Assembly: GCA_019918135.1 (NCBI GenBank)
Contig: WBZZ01000692.1
Coordinates: 1 to 64,000 of the forward strand
Length of the DNA: 64,000 nt
Direction of reading: 5' to 3'
Origin: Paulinella micropora
Lineage: Eukaryota > Cercozoa > Imbricatea > Euglyphida > Paulinellidae
Positions 9,786 to 19,532 of the stretch are shown piece by piece. Both the position numbers and the translations under genes were made by a program. Each line of letters begins with the position of its first letter. The stretch's first letter is position 1. The notes beneath the pieces were generated by a model. It made no database searches. It was given only the letters and a program-made list of their open reading frames with translations, and was not told where the DNA came from.

Positions 9786-10620
9786 ATGTCTGGCTGGCCG
9801 GCGTGGCAGCTGTGGCCCCGCTACGCCAATGCAACGTTGGCGTTGTGCTCCATCGCCTGCTTTCAGCGGGCGCCTTCCCCCTGGAGGCGTAATGTGCTGA
9901 CGATTGCCTTTTGCTGGTGGGCCTTCCAGGTTCTATCTTTGCTTTGCACACAATACGCGCTGCTTCGTGGTTGGTGGGACGGCGGCGGCGGAAGCGGGGG
10001 CGGGGTTGCTGTCTCTTCAAAGGACGAGTGGGGGCTGGGAGCAGTGTGGATGTTTGCTGCCTGGCTGTACTGCCACTTGTACGCCAGTGTATGGCAGCTC
10101 CGTCTGTCCAAGCTGGAGTGCTCGCAGTCCTAACGCTCCGGTAGCCTGGGCGTGGCTGTTCGACGGGGGTTTTGCGTTGCTGCTAACCGCGCTGGGGGGG
10201 GCTTGCCTGTCCTACTGGGACACGCCGCAGGCGCGTTTCCTGCTGGTGTACCTGGGCGACGCGAGCCTCTGCGGTTGGTGCCTGCTACAGCAGTGGCTAG
10301 GCAGGTTCGTAGCCCCTCGCCGGACCCTAGTACTGTGGGTGTGGAACATAGGCGAGGCAGCCGCGGGGTGCTGGGCGCTTTTGGGCCAGCCGAGCGCGCC
10401 TGCCGGCGCCTGGCTGTCGCTGGGGCTGCACGTGGGCAGCGACTTCCTGACGGGCTGGATCGGGGGTTCACTACGGCCGGCAGGCAACGCCTTCATACTG
10501 CTGGAATCGGGCCCTGCTGGCGGCGAAGAAGAAGAAGAGGTGGAGGAGGAGGAGGATTACCACGCGGGAGAGGAAGAACAAGGCCCCAAAGAGGCGAGCG
10601 CGCTGTCTTGTTCGCAGGCC
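9786..10620 (+). CDS. Second multi-pass membrane protein with acidic tail (fossil region)
   Basis: Coding signal begins at the ATG at 9786 (MSGWPAWQLWPRYANATLA). The stretch encodes about seven hydrophobic segments, including NVLTIAFCWWAFQVLSLL, GAVWMFAAWLYCHLYASV, GGFALLLTALGGACL, FLLVYLGDASLCGWCLL and LVLWVWNIGEAAAGCWALL. It ends in a glutamate-rich cytoplasmic-type tail (EEEEEVEEEEDYHAGEEE). The signal lies in more than one frame (about one break), so no single protein length is given. The topology resembles that of the gene at 7558, and the two could be diverged paralogues or partners, as in the paired multi-spanning envelope proteins of large enveloped DNA viruses. Its 3' end runs into the large helical ORF that follows on the same strand. 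Confidence 0.45.
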
Positions 10621-10621
10621 T

Positions 10622-12919
10622 TTGCTTGCCAAGCGAGCGCTGCGCTGGGCGGCGTTGCTGCAGGACAAGCTAGAAGAGCTTGTGCAGGGATCGGCGCTGG
10701 GGCGGCTGGGGGCGCTGAACCCCCTCTCGTTGGTCGGCGTCGTCGAGCTGGCCAACGGCGAGGAAGCGGTGGCGGAGGCTCAGCTTCAGCACGCGCTCAG
10801 CTTGCTGCCCTACCTCCGCGCCCCCCGCGCGGCGGGCGACAGGTTGCCCCCGGGCTTAATCCGCTCGAGCGGCACAACTGCGCAGGACCGTGATCTGGCG
10901 TTGCTCCTGTGCCGGGACTTCAAGAGCCTGTCGGGGGGCGGTTCGTGGCTCCGGCAGGAGCTGAGCGCGCGCTGGTGCAAGCTCCAGGTGGCCTGGGACG
11001 AGGACACCCTAGCGACGCCTCTCAACATCCTCTGCCCCCCCTCCACCTCGAGGCTGTGCATGCTCGAGGTTTGGCTGGCTATGCTGCTGGACGAGCTCCT
11101 GGGTGACCCCCGGCGGGAGAACACGCTGCAGCGCCGGCGCCTGCTGGCAGAGCTGACGCCCGTGCTGACCAGACCCCTAGACCAGGGTGGGAGAGAGGAG
11201 GCCGCCGAGTGGCTCTGCCCCCCCTGGCAGACCCCGCCCAGCTTGTACCTGCATCTGCTGGAGCACTCGGCGCACAGGCTTTTGCTAGGCGCACTTTTTG
11301 CCCTGCACCGGGAGGCGCAGCAGCAGGCCGATCTGGTAGGCAGCCAGTCCGGCTATGGCGGCTGGTGGAGCCACACCACCCTGCAGACCCTCGCCTGTCA
11401 GCTCCGCCTCGACCGCTGGGCCAGCCCCAGGCTGCGCGAGCCCAAGCCCTACGCCCGTGCGCTCCTCTGGCTGCTGCTCCCAGGCGTCGACTCCATCCCC
11501 TACTCCGTCAGCCGCTCCGAGGAGCTGGAGGCTACGCGCCTACTGCACGCGCAGCACCAGCTGGAGCAATGCCTCCAGGCGGCCTCCTGTCTTCACACCT
11601 TTGTCCTGCTGTCCCCTCGCGACCTAGCTAGGCCCCCGCACCTTAGCTGCGCCGCCGCCTGGGCCTGGCTCGACAACGCCCAGGTCCTGCAGCAGGTGCT
11701 GACCAAAAACCTCAAGAGCGCCAACGGCGAGCCCCACCAGCTCCTCGAACTCCTGACGCACTACTGCCAGACCGAACACCAGGCCCCCGGCGCTCTGGCC
11801 CTGCCCAACCTCTGCAGGCTCCTCCGCGGGCACTCCCAGACCACCTCCTGCCTGGTGCTGCTGGCCCTCCTTGGGGGGCTGCCCACGCACAGCCCAGAAC
11901 TTGCGCGCCGCCTGGCCGGGACAAGGGTCGTTGTCGCCGCGGTCGCGGGCGCTCACCCCCAAGGGCCCGCCGCCACCACCAAACAAGTACGGCTCTCGGT
12001 CCTCCTGGCCCTGCTGCTGCGCATGCTGCTACGGGGCCGAGCCGTCAGCGACGCCCTGCCCGCCAGCGAAAGGCAGCGCGCTAACGAGGCGCACACAGCC
12101 CCCCCTGACCCCACCCCCACCGCCCGCCGCCGGCGCCCCCACCCCGCCGCGCCCGCCGACGGCGGCGGCGCCCTCTGGGTGAGCGAGAACGATCCCTTGC
12201 TGTCAGTCCTGCTGACACTCTTGGTCGCCACCGCCTTGGTCCTGTTGTCCCCCGGCCTGCGCGGGAGAGACCCCGGGGGGCAGCGCCGCTTTGAGGGTGT
12301 ACTCGGCGCCTTGCTCGGCAACCTCCACGCACCCGCCTGGCTAGGCGCTTGGCTGCGCGCTGTTTACGACAGCGGAACCGACCAGCAGGCCACCTACGAA
12401 GCCTGGCACGAAGACGTCAAGTGCCCCCTCCACTCGTACGCCGAGACACTCATGATTCGTCGCCGGGACAGCGGCGCCGCAGCCAAGGACGCAAGTTCCG
12501 GCGCTCACATCCAACGGGAACTCAAACTCCTGTCCAGCCTCCACGGCAACCTCTCCTTGCAACGCCTCCTCCCTAGCCTCTGCGAGGGTAGCGCAGGAGT
12601 ACAGCTGGGCGGCCGCCAGACCAGCACCGTCGGTGTTCTGCTGCCCTACCTGCTCAACTCCATGGGGGCCGACGCCTTCGGCTCCTTTGTACAAAGCCTG
12701 CATCTCATCATGGAGCGGGCCCACGACGAATTCGACGACTGGGTTACTATCATGATCGAAAACGCCGCGTTTCCCCAATGGAAGATACATATTGAACTTG
12801 CCATTGCAGAGATCACGGATCTGCCCTTTGAAATAGACGACCTAGGCGGCTTGGCGGCCATGACGACAACGACGCAGCTCCTGCACAGTGCTAGGCCTGC
12901 GCGCTCTGCACTTTATTAA
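10622..12919 (+). CDS. Large Leu-rich helical protein, function unknown
   Basis: An open frame of about 765 codons ends at a TAA at 12917-12919. No ATG lies near its beginning (the first is around 11060), so the true start is unsettled. The product is Leu/Arg/Ala-rich and predicted helical throughout, with a Pro/Arg-rich linker near residues 480-515 and a hydrophobic stretch (LLSVLLTLLVATALVLLS) near 530 that could be a membrane anchor or a buried helix. The C-terminal 100 residues are less biased and include FDDWVTIMIENAAFPQWKIH. No family was recognised. Its size and position suggest a structural or tegument-like protein, but nothing in the sequence proves it. It converges on the LRR gene on the minus strand. 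Confidence 0.5.
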   Translation: MLAKRALRWAALLQDKLEELVQGSALGRLGALNPLSLVGVVELANGEEAVAEAQLQHALSLLPYLRAPRAAGDRLPPGLIRSSGTTAQDRDLALLLCRDFKSLSGGGSWLRQELSARWCKLQVAWDEDTLATPLNILCPPSTSRLCMLEVWLAMLLDELLGDPRRENTLQRRRLLAELTPVLTRPLDQGGREEAAEWLCPPWQTPPSLYLHLLEHSAHRLLLGALFALHREAQQQADLVGSQSGYGGWWSHTTLQTLACQLRLDRWASPRLREPKPYARALLWLLLPGVDSIPYSVSRSEELEATRLLHAQHQLEQCLQAASCLHTFVLLSPRDLARPPHLSCAAAWAWLDNAQVLQQVLTKNLKSANGEPHQLLELLTHYCQTEHQAPGALALPNLCRLLRGHSQTTSCLVLLALLGGLPTHSPELARRLAGTRVVVAAVAGAHPQGPAATTKQVRLSVLLALLLRMLLRGRAVSDALPASERQRANEAHTAPPDPTPTARRRRPHPAAPADGGGALWVSENDPLLSVLLTLLVATALVLLSPGLRGRDPGGQRRFEGVLGALLGNLHAPAWLGAWLRAVYDSGTDQQATYEAWHEDVKCPLHSYAETLMIRRRDSGAAAKDASSGAHIQRELKLLSSLHGNLSLQRLLPSLCEGSAGVQLGGRQTSTVGVLLPYLLNSMGADAFGSFVQSLHLIMERAHDEFDDWVTIMIENAAFPQWKIHIELAIAEITDLPFEIDDLGGLAAMTTTTQLLHSARPARSALY

Positions 12920-13019
12920 AAAGGAAAAAATCATTGTAACTTTTTTTTTTAATTAAAAAAAAATAAATAAGAATAAAAATAAAAGAAATAAAATAACAAA
13001 CTCAATCAAAGAAAAAAAA
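12920..13019. terminator. Shared A/T-rich 3' zone of two convergent genes
   Basis: About 100 bases almost free of G and C, with repeated AATAAA-like words (ATAAATAAGAATAAAAATAAAAG) and poly-T/poly-A runs. The plus-strand gene stops at 12919 and the minus-strand LRR gene at 13023, so one A/T zone probably supplies polyadenylation for both strands. Confidence 0.55.
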
Positions 13020-13022
13020 TGC

Positions 13023-14871
13023 CTAGGGCAAGTCGAACAAACAAGTCAGGTTCTTGTTGCTCAATAATTTTTTTAACAAACCGGACGAAGTTACTAGCTT
13101 GCTGCCTCGCAAATCTAAAAACAGGCTTGGCTCGTGCAGGGGCCGCATAGATACCCTGCGCTCTAGCCATGAGATCAGCTCCCAGCTCATGCCCTTCGGG
13201 CTGTCGCGCACCTCCCATCTGCGCAGGTCCGGGCAGCTCTGCCAGATTAATTCCCAGCAGCCTGGTGGCGCCCGCAGCACCGTAACTTGCAAGAACCTTA
13301 ACTTTCCAAGTACGGGCAGCAGCCGCGCCAGCGCCGACGCGTCGCACGGCGTTTCGACGCACAGCTCCTGCAATTTCGCATACTTGCTCTCCTCTGATAA
13401 CACGCTCAGGCTAGGCACTCGCAACCGCCTCAGTGCTGGGAAGTCCTGCGCTCGCAGCAGCGGGCGCGGGGGCAGGCGCGTGCCTCGCAAATCTAGGTTC
13501 GCCAGACACCCGGCGTGCGCAGCTTCGCCCCCACCCGTGCCATTCGCAGCAAACAAGACCGCGGCCAGCTCCTCGGGAGAAAACCCCGACAAAGCCCTGC
13601 AACGACAGGGTCTCCAAAAAAGGCAGCAGACCCCGCAGTGCCTCGCCGCCGCCACCACCGCGCAGCTCACAGCTTACCAGCTCCAATGCACGTGGACCGC
13701 GCCCCGACCTCGGCCCCTCGCTCGCCTGCGCCGCCCACAACAACCCCAGCAGGCCTAACAAGTCGGCCTCCACCCCAAACCGCGCCAGCGCTACCGAAGA
13801 CAGCACGCTGCTTTCTTGCAAATTGGCGCCTAGCAGCCCATGCAACGACTCGGCGCTGAGAACGCGTGTTTGTGTGGGGGGCCGCGCGTAGCTCAGAATC
13901 AGCTCCAGCACCTCCCCTGCCTGCCCCTTGAGTAGTGCCTCGCAGCTCTCCAGCTCCGCGCGCAGCCCTTGCTCGGCGCGCCGGCTTTCCTCCGGCGCTA
14001 GCCAGCGCAATGACAGCTTTTCCAAGAAGGGTAAAGGCCACAGGCTTTCGAACTTTATCGTCCTGGTCTCTTCTTCCTCTTGTTCAGCGTCGCGCCAATC
14101 TTTACACTGCAAGCTCAGGCTTTTCAGCCAGTGGGTGCGGCTGCGCTGCAGGCCCGGGAAGGTCTGCTTCAGGAAAGCAGGTATGTTTCCGTCTCTCAGC
14201 GCCAGCGTCAACGTCAGCTCTACTAGAAAGCTACCTGGCGGCAGCAACAGCGTGCAGTGCATCGTGTCCAGCAAATGAATCTTCCAAAACAAGACCGGGG
14301 CGCACGACAAGTCCAGCACGCACTCCCTGCCCTTGAAGCACCGCACTAGCTTCAGCTCCTGCAATTCGGGGCCCGCCGCCAGCGGAGCAGTCCGCGTCAC
14401 CAAGCTCCCGAGCTGCCCCACAAGGGAGACAGAGAAGCCGCACCCGTCGTCGGAGTACGAGGGGAGCTCCTCCAAATTGTGCACTTCTAGCGACATTGCG
14501 CAGCGCAGACCCACCAAAAACAGGCGGGCCGCTCCAGACGACGACTGCGCACCCGAACTAGAACCTTCTGTAATGCCGTTCGCCCGGAGCTTGAGCCTCA
14601 GACGAACAGGCCTTTCCGACGGGGAAGGGGGGGCGCCAAACAAACTTTCCAACCAAGCCGCCAGCGCCCCGTTCGCTTCAGGCCGCGGCGTCAGCTTGAC
14701 CTCTCCGCGCAGTCTTGACGTACATTTACTCAGCGCTTGCAAGTGCTCCTGTCCTACTATTAACTCTTGGTTGTGCTTTTGGTATTCCAGCAAACTAGCG
14801 AGCCATTGCACGTCGTCTCTGTCACGAGCTACCAACAAGCTACTATTTCCAAACCGCTGCTCCCCTGCCAT
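13023..14871 (-). CDS. Leucine-rich-repeat-type protein (fossil region)
   Basis: The minus-strand ATG at 14871 begins MAGEQRFGNSSLLVARDRDD. Across the region irregular leucine-rich repeats recur (for example LEKLSLRWLAPEES, LANLDLRGTRL, LRRLRVPSLSVL, LRFLQVTVL), spaced at 25-40 residues. The N-terminal 60 residues are not repeat-like and could hold an F-box or BTB-like adaptor, though no clear motif is seen. Coding signal occupies more than one frame (about one break). LRR proteins bind partner proteins; with the F-box-like gene at 8710 and the F-box-LRR gene at 56669-58165, this suggests a substrate-receptor role in ubiquitin ligases. A TATA-like box (plus strand CTTTTTTATC, about 14890-14900) lies 20-30 bases before the start. 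Confidence 0.5.
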
Positions 14872-14979
14872 CTCTATTTTTGTTTTTGCTCTTTTTTATC
14901 GCTTGATCAACGCCCAGCCCTCCCTTTCCCATTGCCCTCCCCCCCCCCCAGGGAAGGAAGGGGAGGGGGGGGGGACAAT

Positions 14980-15001
14980 GGGGATGGGGATGGGGATGGG
15001 G
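14980..15001 (+). promoter_or_regulatory. (GGGGAT)n G-quadruplex-capable motif
   Basis: Four successive GGGG runs separated by AT on the plus strand, immediately after another long G-run (14961-14974). This is a textbook four-tract quadruplex pattern with two-base loops, about 105 bases upstream of the glycoprotein ATG at 15107 and 110 bases upstream of the divergent LRR gene. A regulatory role is inference. Confidence 0.5.
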
Positions 15002-15106
15002 AGAGAGAGAAAAGATCCCTCTCTTGTCTTGTTGCTAAATAGCACCAAGAAAAGAAAAAGAAAAGTTTGGTCGGAGAAGAATCGCTGCCCTTCCTCTCAA
15101 CACCCA

Positions 15107-16090
15107 ATGTTGGCAGCGTTCTTGCTAGCTTTTCTTGTGGTGTTGGTTCAGGGCTGCAATTGCACTGGCTGCGTTCAGGTCATGCTTAATTTGGTTTGGG
15201 GCAGAACATATACTCTTCCAATTCCTAGTTCTTGCCCGGACGCAGAGGAATCTGTCGTGGTGACAAAGATGCGAATTGCCGCTCTGGACCTTTCTTCTTT
15301 CCGATTTCAGTCTTGTTACGATTCATCATGCCTGGCCAACTACACCAATCTAAGTACACCGGAGCAGTGGCTTATGAATTGTTGGGAAAAACCTCAGGGA
15401 GACTTTATTGTTACTTCTACGCTGTATCCCAGATTTACTTGTTATGGTCGAAACTTTGGTAATTGCAACGTCGCGTTTGAAATTGAGTATGCATGCCGTG
15501 CAGTGGAGCGCTGTCTTGGCCAGCAATGCTCCAACAGCAGTGAGATTGGTTTGTCCAGGGGCACCGTCTTGTCCGCAAGCGCAAACTGTACCCATGGTGT
15601 AGTAGTGGAGCGGCTCCACGTGCAAGCGAGCAGGGTAGAACAGGGGGGCACACGCGCCCGCCCGGGGACGGACAGGTTTACCATAGAGCTGCGCTCCAGC
15701 CGAGATTCAGCGCTTGTGCAAACGCTGGGGAATTTGTCCGCCACCCAGGGGCCGACGTCATGCTTCACGTACACGAACCCCGGCGGTGAGTACGTTGACT
15801 CAACTGAGCTGGAGATTGGGGTGCAGTGTGTCGAAACAGCGACGGAAACTCCGTGCGTAGTGGATTACGACGTCGAGGCGCACTGTCGTGTGCTCCCCTC
15901 GCCCGGTGACTCGCCCTCTCCGACCCTCCCCTCTACAACAGCTGCGCAGCCAACAGACTCTCCTGCCGAGCGGCAAGCGTCGTCTGCCAGGCAGTCTGCA
16001 CGGCCTGGCAAGGGCGGCGGGAGCGCGATGATGATGCTGATGATGATGATGCCTTTGGCACTGATACCATCCGGGCTTTTCTTGATTTAA
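15107..16090 (+). CDS. Secreted or membrane-anchored, cysteine-rich glycoprotein
   Basis: A 327-residue protein from the ATG at 15107. It has a signal peptide (MLAAFLLAFLVVLVQG, cleavage probably before CNCTGCVQ) and many N-glycosylation sequons (NCTG, NYTN, NLST, NSSE, NCTH, NLSA). About sixteen extracellular cysteines suggest a disulphide-bonded ectodomain, followed by a Ser/Thr/Pro-rich stalk near residues 260-300. The C-terminus carries a Met/Leu-rich hydrophobic tail (MMMLMMMMPLALIPSGLFLI) that could be a GPI signal or a tail anchor. This is the layout of a viral envelope or host cell-surface protein; no family was recognised. A partial paralogue with 60-70% identity by eye over its N-terminus starts at 17659. 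The stop overlaps the polyadenylation signal AATAAA at 16089-16094. Confidence 0.6.
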   Translation: MLAAFLLAFLVVLVQGCNCTGCVQVMLNLVWGRTYTLPIPSSCPDAEESVVVTKMRIAALDLSSFRFQSCYDSSCLANYTNLSTPEQWLMNCWEKPQGDFIVTSTLYPRFTCYGRNFGNCNVAFEIEYACRAVERCLGQQCSNSSEIGLSRGTVLSASANCTHGVVVERLHVQASRVEQGGTRARPGTDRFTIELRSSRDSALVQTLGNLSATQGPTSCFTYTNPGGEYVDSTELEIGVQCVETATETPCVVDYDVEAHCRVLPSPGDSPSPTLPSTTAAQPTDSPAERQASSARQSARPGKGGGSAMMMLMMMMPLALIPSGLFLI

Positions 16091-16104
16091 TAAAAAAAAA
16101 TAAA
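16086..16104. terminator. Bidirectional polyadenylation zone
   Basis: AATAAA at 16089-16094 and again at 16099-16104 serve the plus strand, the first overlapping the glycoprotein stop codon. TTTAAT at 16086-16091 reads ATTAAA on the minus strand, just past the stop (16110-16112) of the small convergent gene. Both genes thus appear to end within about 25 bases. Confidence 0.5.
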
Positions 16105-16109
16105 AAGAA

Positions 16110-16358
16110 CTATGGCCGCCCCATGACCTTGCACTGGTGTTCTTTTAGACTGTAACTATTATAGCACAGTCGCAGGTAGCTGACCTCTGGGTAGACCGGT
16201 TGTCCATGTAAGGGGCACTTGATATCTTCGAGCACTATGTTTACAACCTGCATCTGCTCATAGTTTGTATGGAATTCCCTCAATATGAAATCATCAACAG
16301 GATCAGCTTTCTGAAATCCCAGAGAATGCACAGGGGCTACTACGTATTCAGAAGCCAT
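16110..16358 (-). CDS. Small unrecognised protein, 82 residues
   Basis: Minus-strand frame from the ATG at 16358 (MASEYVVAPVHSLGFQKADP) to the TAG at 16110. Composition is balanced rather than low-complexity (Tyr, Cys, Val, Glu present), and it lies exactly in the gap between two convergent polyadenylation signals, which supports a real gene. It ends KEHQCKVMGRP. No family, signal peptide or membrane segment is seen. Upstream on its own strand is a TC/GA-rich spacer up to 16660. Confidence 0.4.
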   Translation of the reverse strand: MASEYVVAPVHSLGFQKADPVDDFILREFHTNYEQMQVVNIVLEDIKCPLHGQPVYPEVSYLRLCYNSYSLKEHQCKVMGRP

Positions 16359-16659
16359 GCGCCCCAGCTTTGTGTTTCTTGTTTGGTGGTGGTTCTGGCC
16401 CCTTTGCTTGGTACATTTCTTTCATGTGTCTCTCTCTCTTTCTCTCTCTTTTGTTGAGTCTATAGTCGCTAATAAGAATGGGCGGGAGTGCGCCCTTTCC
16501 CCTTCCCCTTTCTTTGCCCGCACGGAAACACGAAGAGAAGGGGAAAGGGAAAGGGGGAGGGGGGTGGTTTTATCTGCTCCTGTTCTTACACGTTCTGGAG
16601 CCTTTGGCGTCATTCATTTGTCATACATTCATTTTAAAAAGACCTAGAACTTTGCGCGC
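16359..16659. other. Spacer with TC and G/A tracts and TATA-like box
   Basis: No supported gene. 16424-16455 is TC repeat, and 16500-16567 alternates C-rich and G/A-rich tracts. TTTTAAAAA at 16632-16640 ends 20 bases before the ATG at 16660 and is a promoter candidate. Confidence 0.5.
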
Positions 16660-17316
16660 ATGACTTCGCGAGAAAAAAAGCAACACTTACCTACTTGCCC
16701 CAAACAAACACAAGAATTTGACGAAAAGCTTCGAAAAATGCACGCGGCACAGGTCGAGCAATACAATCGAGATCCACGCACTATTCCCCAGAGCAAATCC
16801 GGTTCAACCAAAAAATATGCCTTCGAAGCTTGCGTGTATGACATTCACAACCAACCCACCCCTTTGCTAATCAAGAAGCAAAGATTAGCTGCACTCGAAG
16901 TGATGCAAGTACACTATTCGGAACTCGAGATTGCCGTACGCCAAGGACTCGGAACCTGCGTCTATAACGCAACAATCAGCTGCGTCCCCTTGGGATCGGT
17001 CACGACTGCTATTGCAGAGTATGAGGCAGAAGCGCTAGAATCCTCGAGATCCAAGCTGGAGGCGCAGTGTCGCGCTTTGGAACAACTTCAGTCCTCTGCG
17101 CTGAAACTACACAAGAGTATGATTGAAGATTTCAAAGGACTAGTTGAAGCTACCAAGACGACTCAGCTCTATAAAGGCTTGCCGGCTGAGGTACAAGACG
17201 CGGCAAACAAAATGGCGCTAGAAACTGAGACACGAATGAAGAATTACACTACATTTCCAACCAACGCCCAAGAGAGCCTGCTGCAGGCACAAACCCTTCT
17301 CGGACAGATCAAATAA
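16660..17316 (+). CDS. Unrecognised 218-residue protein, coiled-coil-like
   Basis: It starts at the ATG at 16660 (MTSREKKQHLPTCPKQTQEF) and ends with TAA at 17316. The middle and C-terminal parts (about residues 120-215) are rich in Glu, Leu, Gln, Ala and Lys with heptad-like spacing (SSRSKLEAQCRALEQLQSS, LVEATKTTQLYK), which suggests a coiled coil. The N-terminus is basic. It is less GC-rich than the ATPase gene at 4775. No known family was recognised. A short A-rich stretch near 17344-17353 could provide 3' processing. It lies between the glycoprotein gene and its partial second copy. Confidence 0.5.
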   Translation: MTSREKKQHLPTCPKQTQEFDEKLRKMHAAQVEQYNRDPRTIPQSKSGSTKKYAFEACVYDIHNQPTPLLIKKQRLAALEVMQVHYSELEIAVRQGLGTCVYNATISCVPLGSVTTAIAEYEAEALESSRSKLEAQCRALEQLQSSALKLHKSMIEDFKGLVEATKTTQLYKGLPAEVQDAANKMALETETRMKNYTTFPTNAQESLLQAQTLLGQIK

Positions 17317-17658
17317 GCACATAGGTGTGGATTAGGTGTTCATTAAAAAAAGAAGTTTTTACTTTTAGCATATCACAAACCACGCTGCCGCCTTGTGTAT
17401 CTTGAGGATCTTATTCGTATGGATCCCATCGAAAGGTCCAAATAGTATAACCAACCTCGTGTAAGGCCATCATTCCAAGCGCTAGGAATCCTAAAATTTT
17501 CAGTGCAGTTGGTGCAATTGCAGCGTGGCACCGTGCCGCAGGGGAAGGGAAAGAGCTTTTCAGGAGGAGGGGAGGGTGTGGGCCCTCCTCCCTTCCCCCC
17601 TCACCTCTTCCCCCGTCTTGTTAATAAGTAAAACTACCCCCACCCCTCTACACACCAA
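17317..17658. other. Spacer, no supported gene
   Basis: It contains an A/T patch (17340-17375), then ordinary-composition sequence and a G/A tract followed by C-rich sequence (17530-17620) like the other spacers of this block. A minus-strand frame at about 17420-17560 could encode a tiny hydrophobic peptide but lacks a convincing start. GTTAATAAGTAAAAC near 17620-17634 precedes the partial glycoprotein copy. Confidence 0.5.
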
Positions 17659-17850
17659 ATGTTGGCAGCGTTCTGGCTAGCTTTTTCCCTCGAGCTGGGG
17701 CAGGGCTGCAATTGCACGGGCTGTGTCAATGTCTTGATTGGTATGGTCTGGAATGCTGCGTATACTTTGCCCGTGCCTAGCTCTTGCCCGGACGCACAGG
17801 ATTCGGTAGTGGTCACAAGGATGCGAATGGCCGCTACGGACACGTCTCTC
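17659..17850 (+). pseudogene. Partial second copy of the glycoprotein gene
   Basis: From the ATG at 17659 the product begins MLAAFWLAFSLELGQGCNC, matching the signal peptide and first cysteines of the gene at 15107, and continues in parallel for about 60 residues (TLPVPSSCPDAQDSVVVT against TLPIPSSCPDAEESVVVT). Similarity also extends a few bases upstream of the ATG. Only the N-terminal part is present: the match ends where a TC repeat and AT-rich sequence begin. This is therefore a tandem paralogue cut off at the edge of virus-like block A. Confidence 0.7.
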
Positions 17851-18110
17851 TCTCTCTCTCTATCTCTCTCTCTACAAAATGAAAGAAGTATAATAATCAC
17901 AAAGTTAAGAGAAATTTGGAATAATCAGAATCAATAAAAAATTATCCAGTTTACATTTTTTGCATTATTAATACGGACGGCTGATTCAAACTAATATAAA
18001 CAGTTAATTTTTTTCTAGTACTGTATTGAATTAATATAATTTAACTTTTGGTATTTTGTGTTCAACCACAACGGCCCGTCACTGCCTTGCTAAATTAGCT
18101 TCAGACTGGT
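17851..18110. other. AT-rich junction between block A and telomere-type array
   Basis: It begins with a TC repeat (17847-17872), followed by about 230 bases of AT-rich sequence without open frames or recognisable signals. Composition changes sharply from block A. It is the join between virus-like DNA and the CCCTAA array. Confidence 0.6.
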
Positions 18111-18890
18111 TAACACTAACCCTAACCCTAACCCTCAGAACCCTAACCCTCACCAAGGCCCGGCGGCCTAACCCTAACCCCTGCTAACCCTAACCCTAAC
18201 CCTAACCCTTGAACACTAACCCGGCTACCCTAACCCTAACCCTAACTAGTACGGGCCCTAACCGGGCCTAGCCCTAACCCTAACTTGAACCCTAACCCTA
18301 ACCCTGATCCTAACCTTAATCGTGACCCTACTATCATAAACCTAGCCCGGGGGCCTAAGCCTCAGAACCTAACCGGGGGTCTAACCCTAACCCTAACCGC
18401 GGCCCTAACTAGTAACTTGAACCCGAACCCTAACTTCCGGTGACACTACCGCAGTGACCCTAACCCTAACCCTAACCCTAACACTCAATAACCTTAACCC
18501 TGCTAACCCTTAAACCCTAACACTAACCCTAGCACTCAGCTGTGGCTCGGACTAAACCGTCAGGCTAACACTAACCGACTAACCCTAACCCTAACCGTGC
18601 CCTAGTTCAACTGAACCCTAACCCTACGTGACCCTAACCCTAACACTACGTGACCCTAACCCTAACCCTAACCCTAACTCTAGTGCCACGGACCCTAACC
18701 CTAACCCTAACCATCATCAGTAACACTAACCCGCAGTAGTAATCCTAACCCTAACCCTAACCCTAACCCTAACCCTAACACTGCCTCAGGCTAACCCTAA
18801 CCGGGCCTAACTCTAACACTCAGAACCCTAACCCAAACTAGTAACTGTGCCCTAACCCTAACCCCGGCCTAACCCTAACCCTAACCCTAT
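18111..18890. repeat. Degenerate telomere-type array (CCCTAA)n
   Basis: About 780 bases built from CCCTAA units on the plus strand (TTAGGG on the minus), in runs of two to six perfect units separated by short non-telomeric words such as TCAG, ACTAGTA, CGTGAC and CGGGCC. The plus-strand CCCTAA orientation is that of a left chromosome end, with chromosome to the right and nothing expected to the left. It is internal here: block A lies to the left and retroelement-bearing DNA to the right. Unit sequence matches telomeres of many animals, fungi and stramenopiles. Confidence 0.9.
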
Positions 18891-19448
18891 GTAATGCCCC
18901 CAACGATAGCTCGTAAAAAGTCGGTAATACAACCAAACACAGTCCTCAAAGGATGAGAATGATGTCTCGTTATATTAGCTCAGTGAAGCCAAAAAGGAAA
19001 ACGGCAACAGACCAGGAATAAAATGGCATCAGGTCCAATCCGGACAAATAATACTGAAAAACAAGCTGGTGCACCTGTCACCAGGAAAAGTTACTTCTTT
19101 CCGGCTATCCGGGGGGTGATGCCTACAGTACCCCCTCCCGATTTTATGACGGAAATAGTATTTTCGTCATACACCTTCTGATTTCTTTCTGCAAATAGTA
19201 TGCGCTATGGAGTCATGCCACACAGCGCATCGACCCACGGATAGACGCTGAAAGACGATAAATATATCCTCATACGGCACGTCAAAGCGGATTCTCCAGC
19301 CATTCTTGTAGATTTTTGAACTCCTTCCCCTCAATCTCTTTTTTTTTTTTCTCTCTGCAGTATGTCAAGAACAAACGTACTATTAATAAAAAAAATACAA
19401 GCAACGTGGTGCTGTAGTACGATTCCCCCTTTGATCTCGTTCTTCTTC

Positions 19449-19450
<2 letters not shown>

Positions 19451-19532
<82 letters not shown>

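Noticed and set aside
17420-17560. Tiny hydrophobic peptide on the minus strand (LKILGFLALGMMALHEVGYT)
   Set aside because: Looks like a membrane segment, but there is no convincing ATG upstream and it is too short to support.
18111-18890. A true chromosome end within the window
   Set aside because: Sequence continues on both sides; the array is degenerate and therefore treated as internal, though an assembly chimaera is not excluded.
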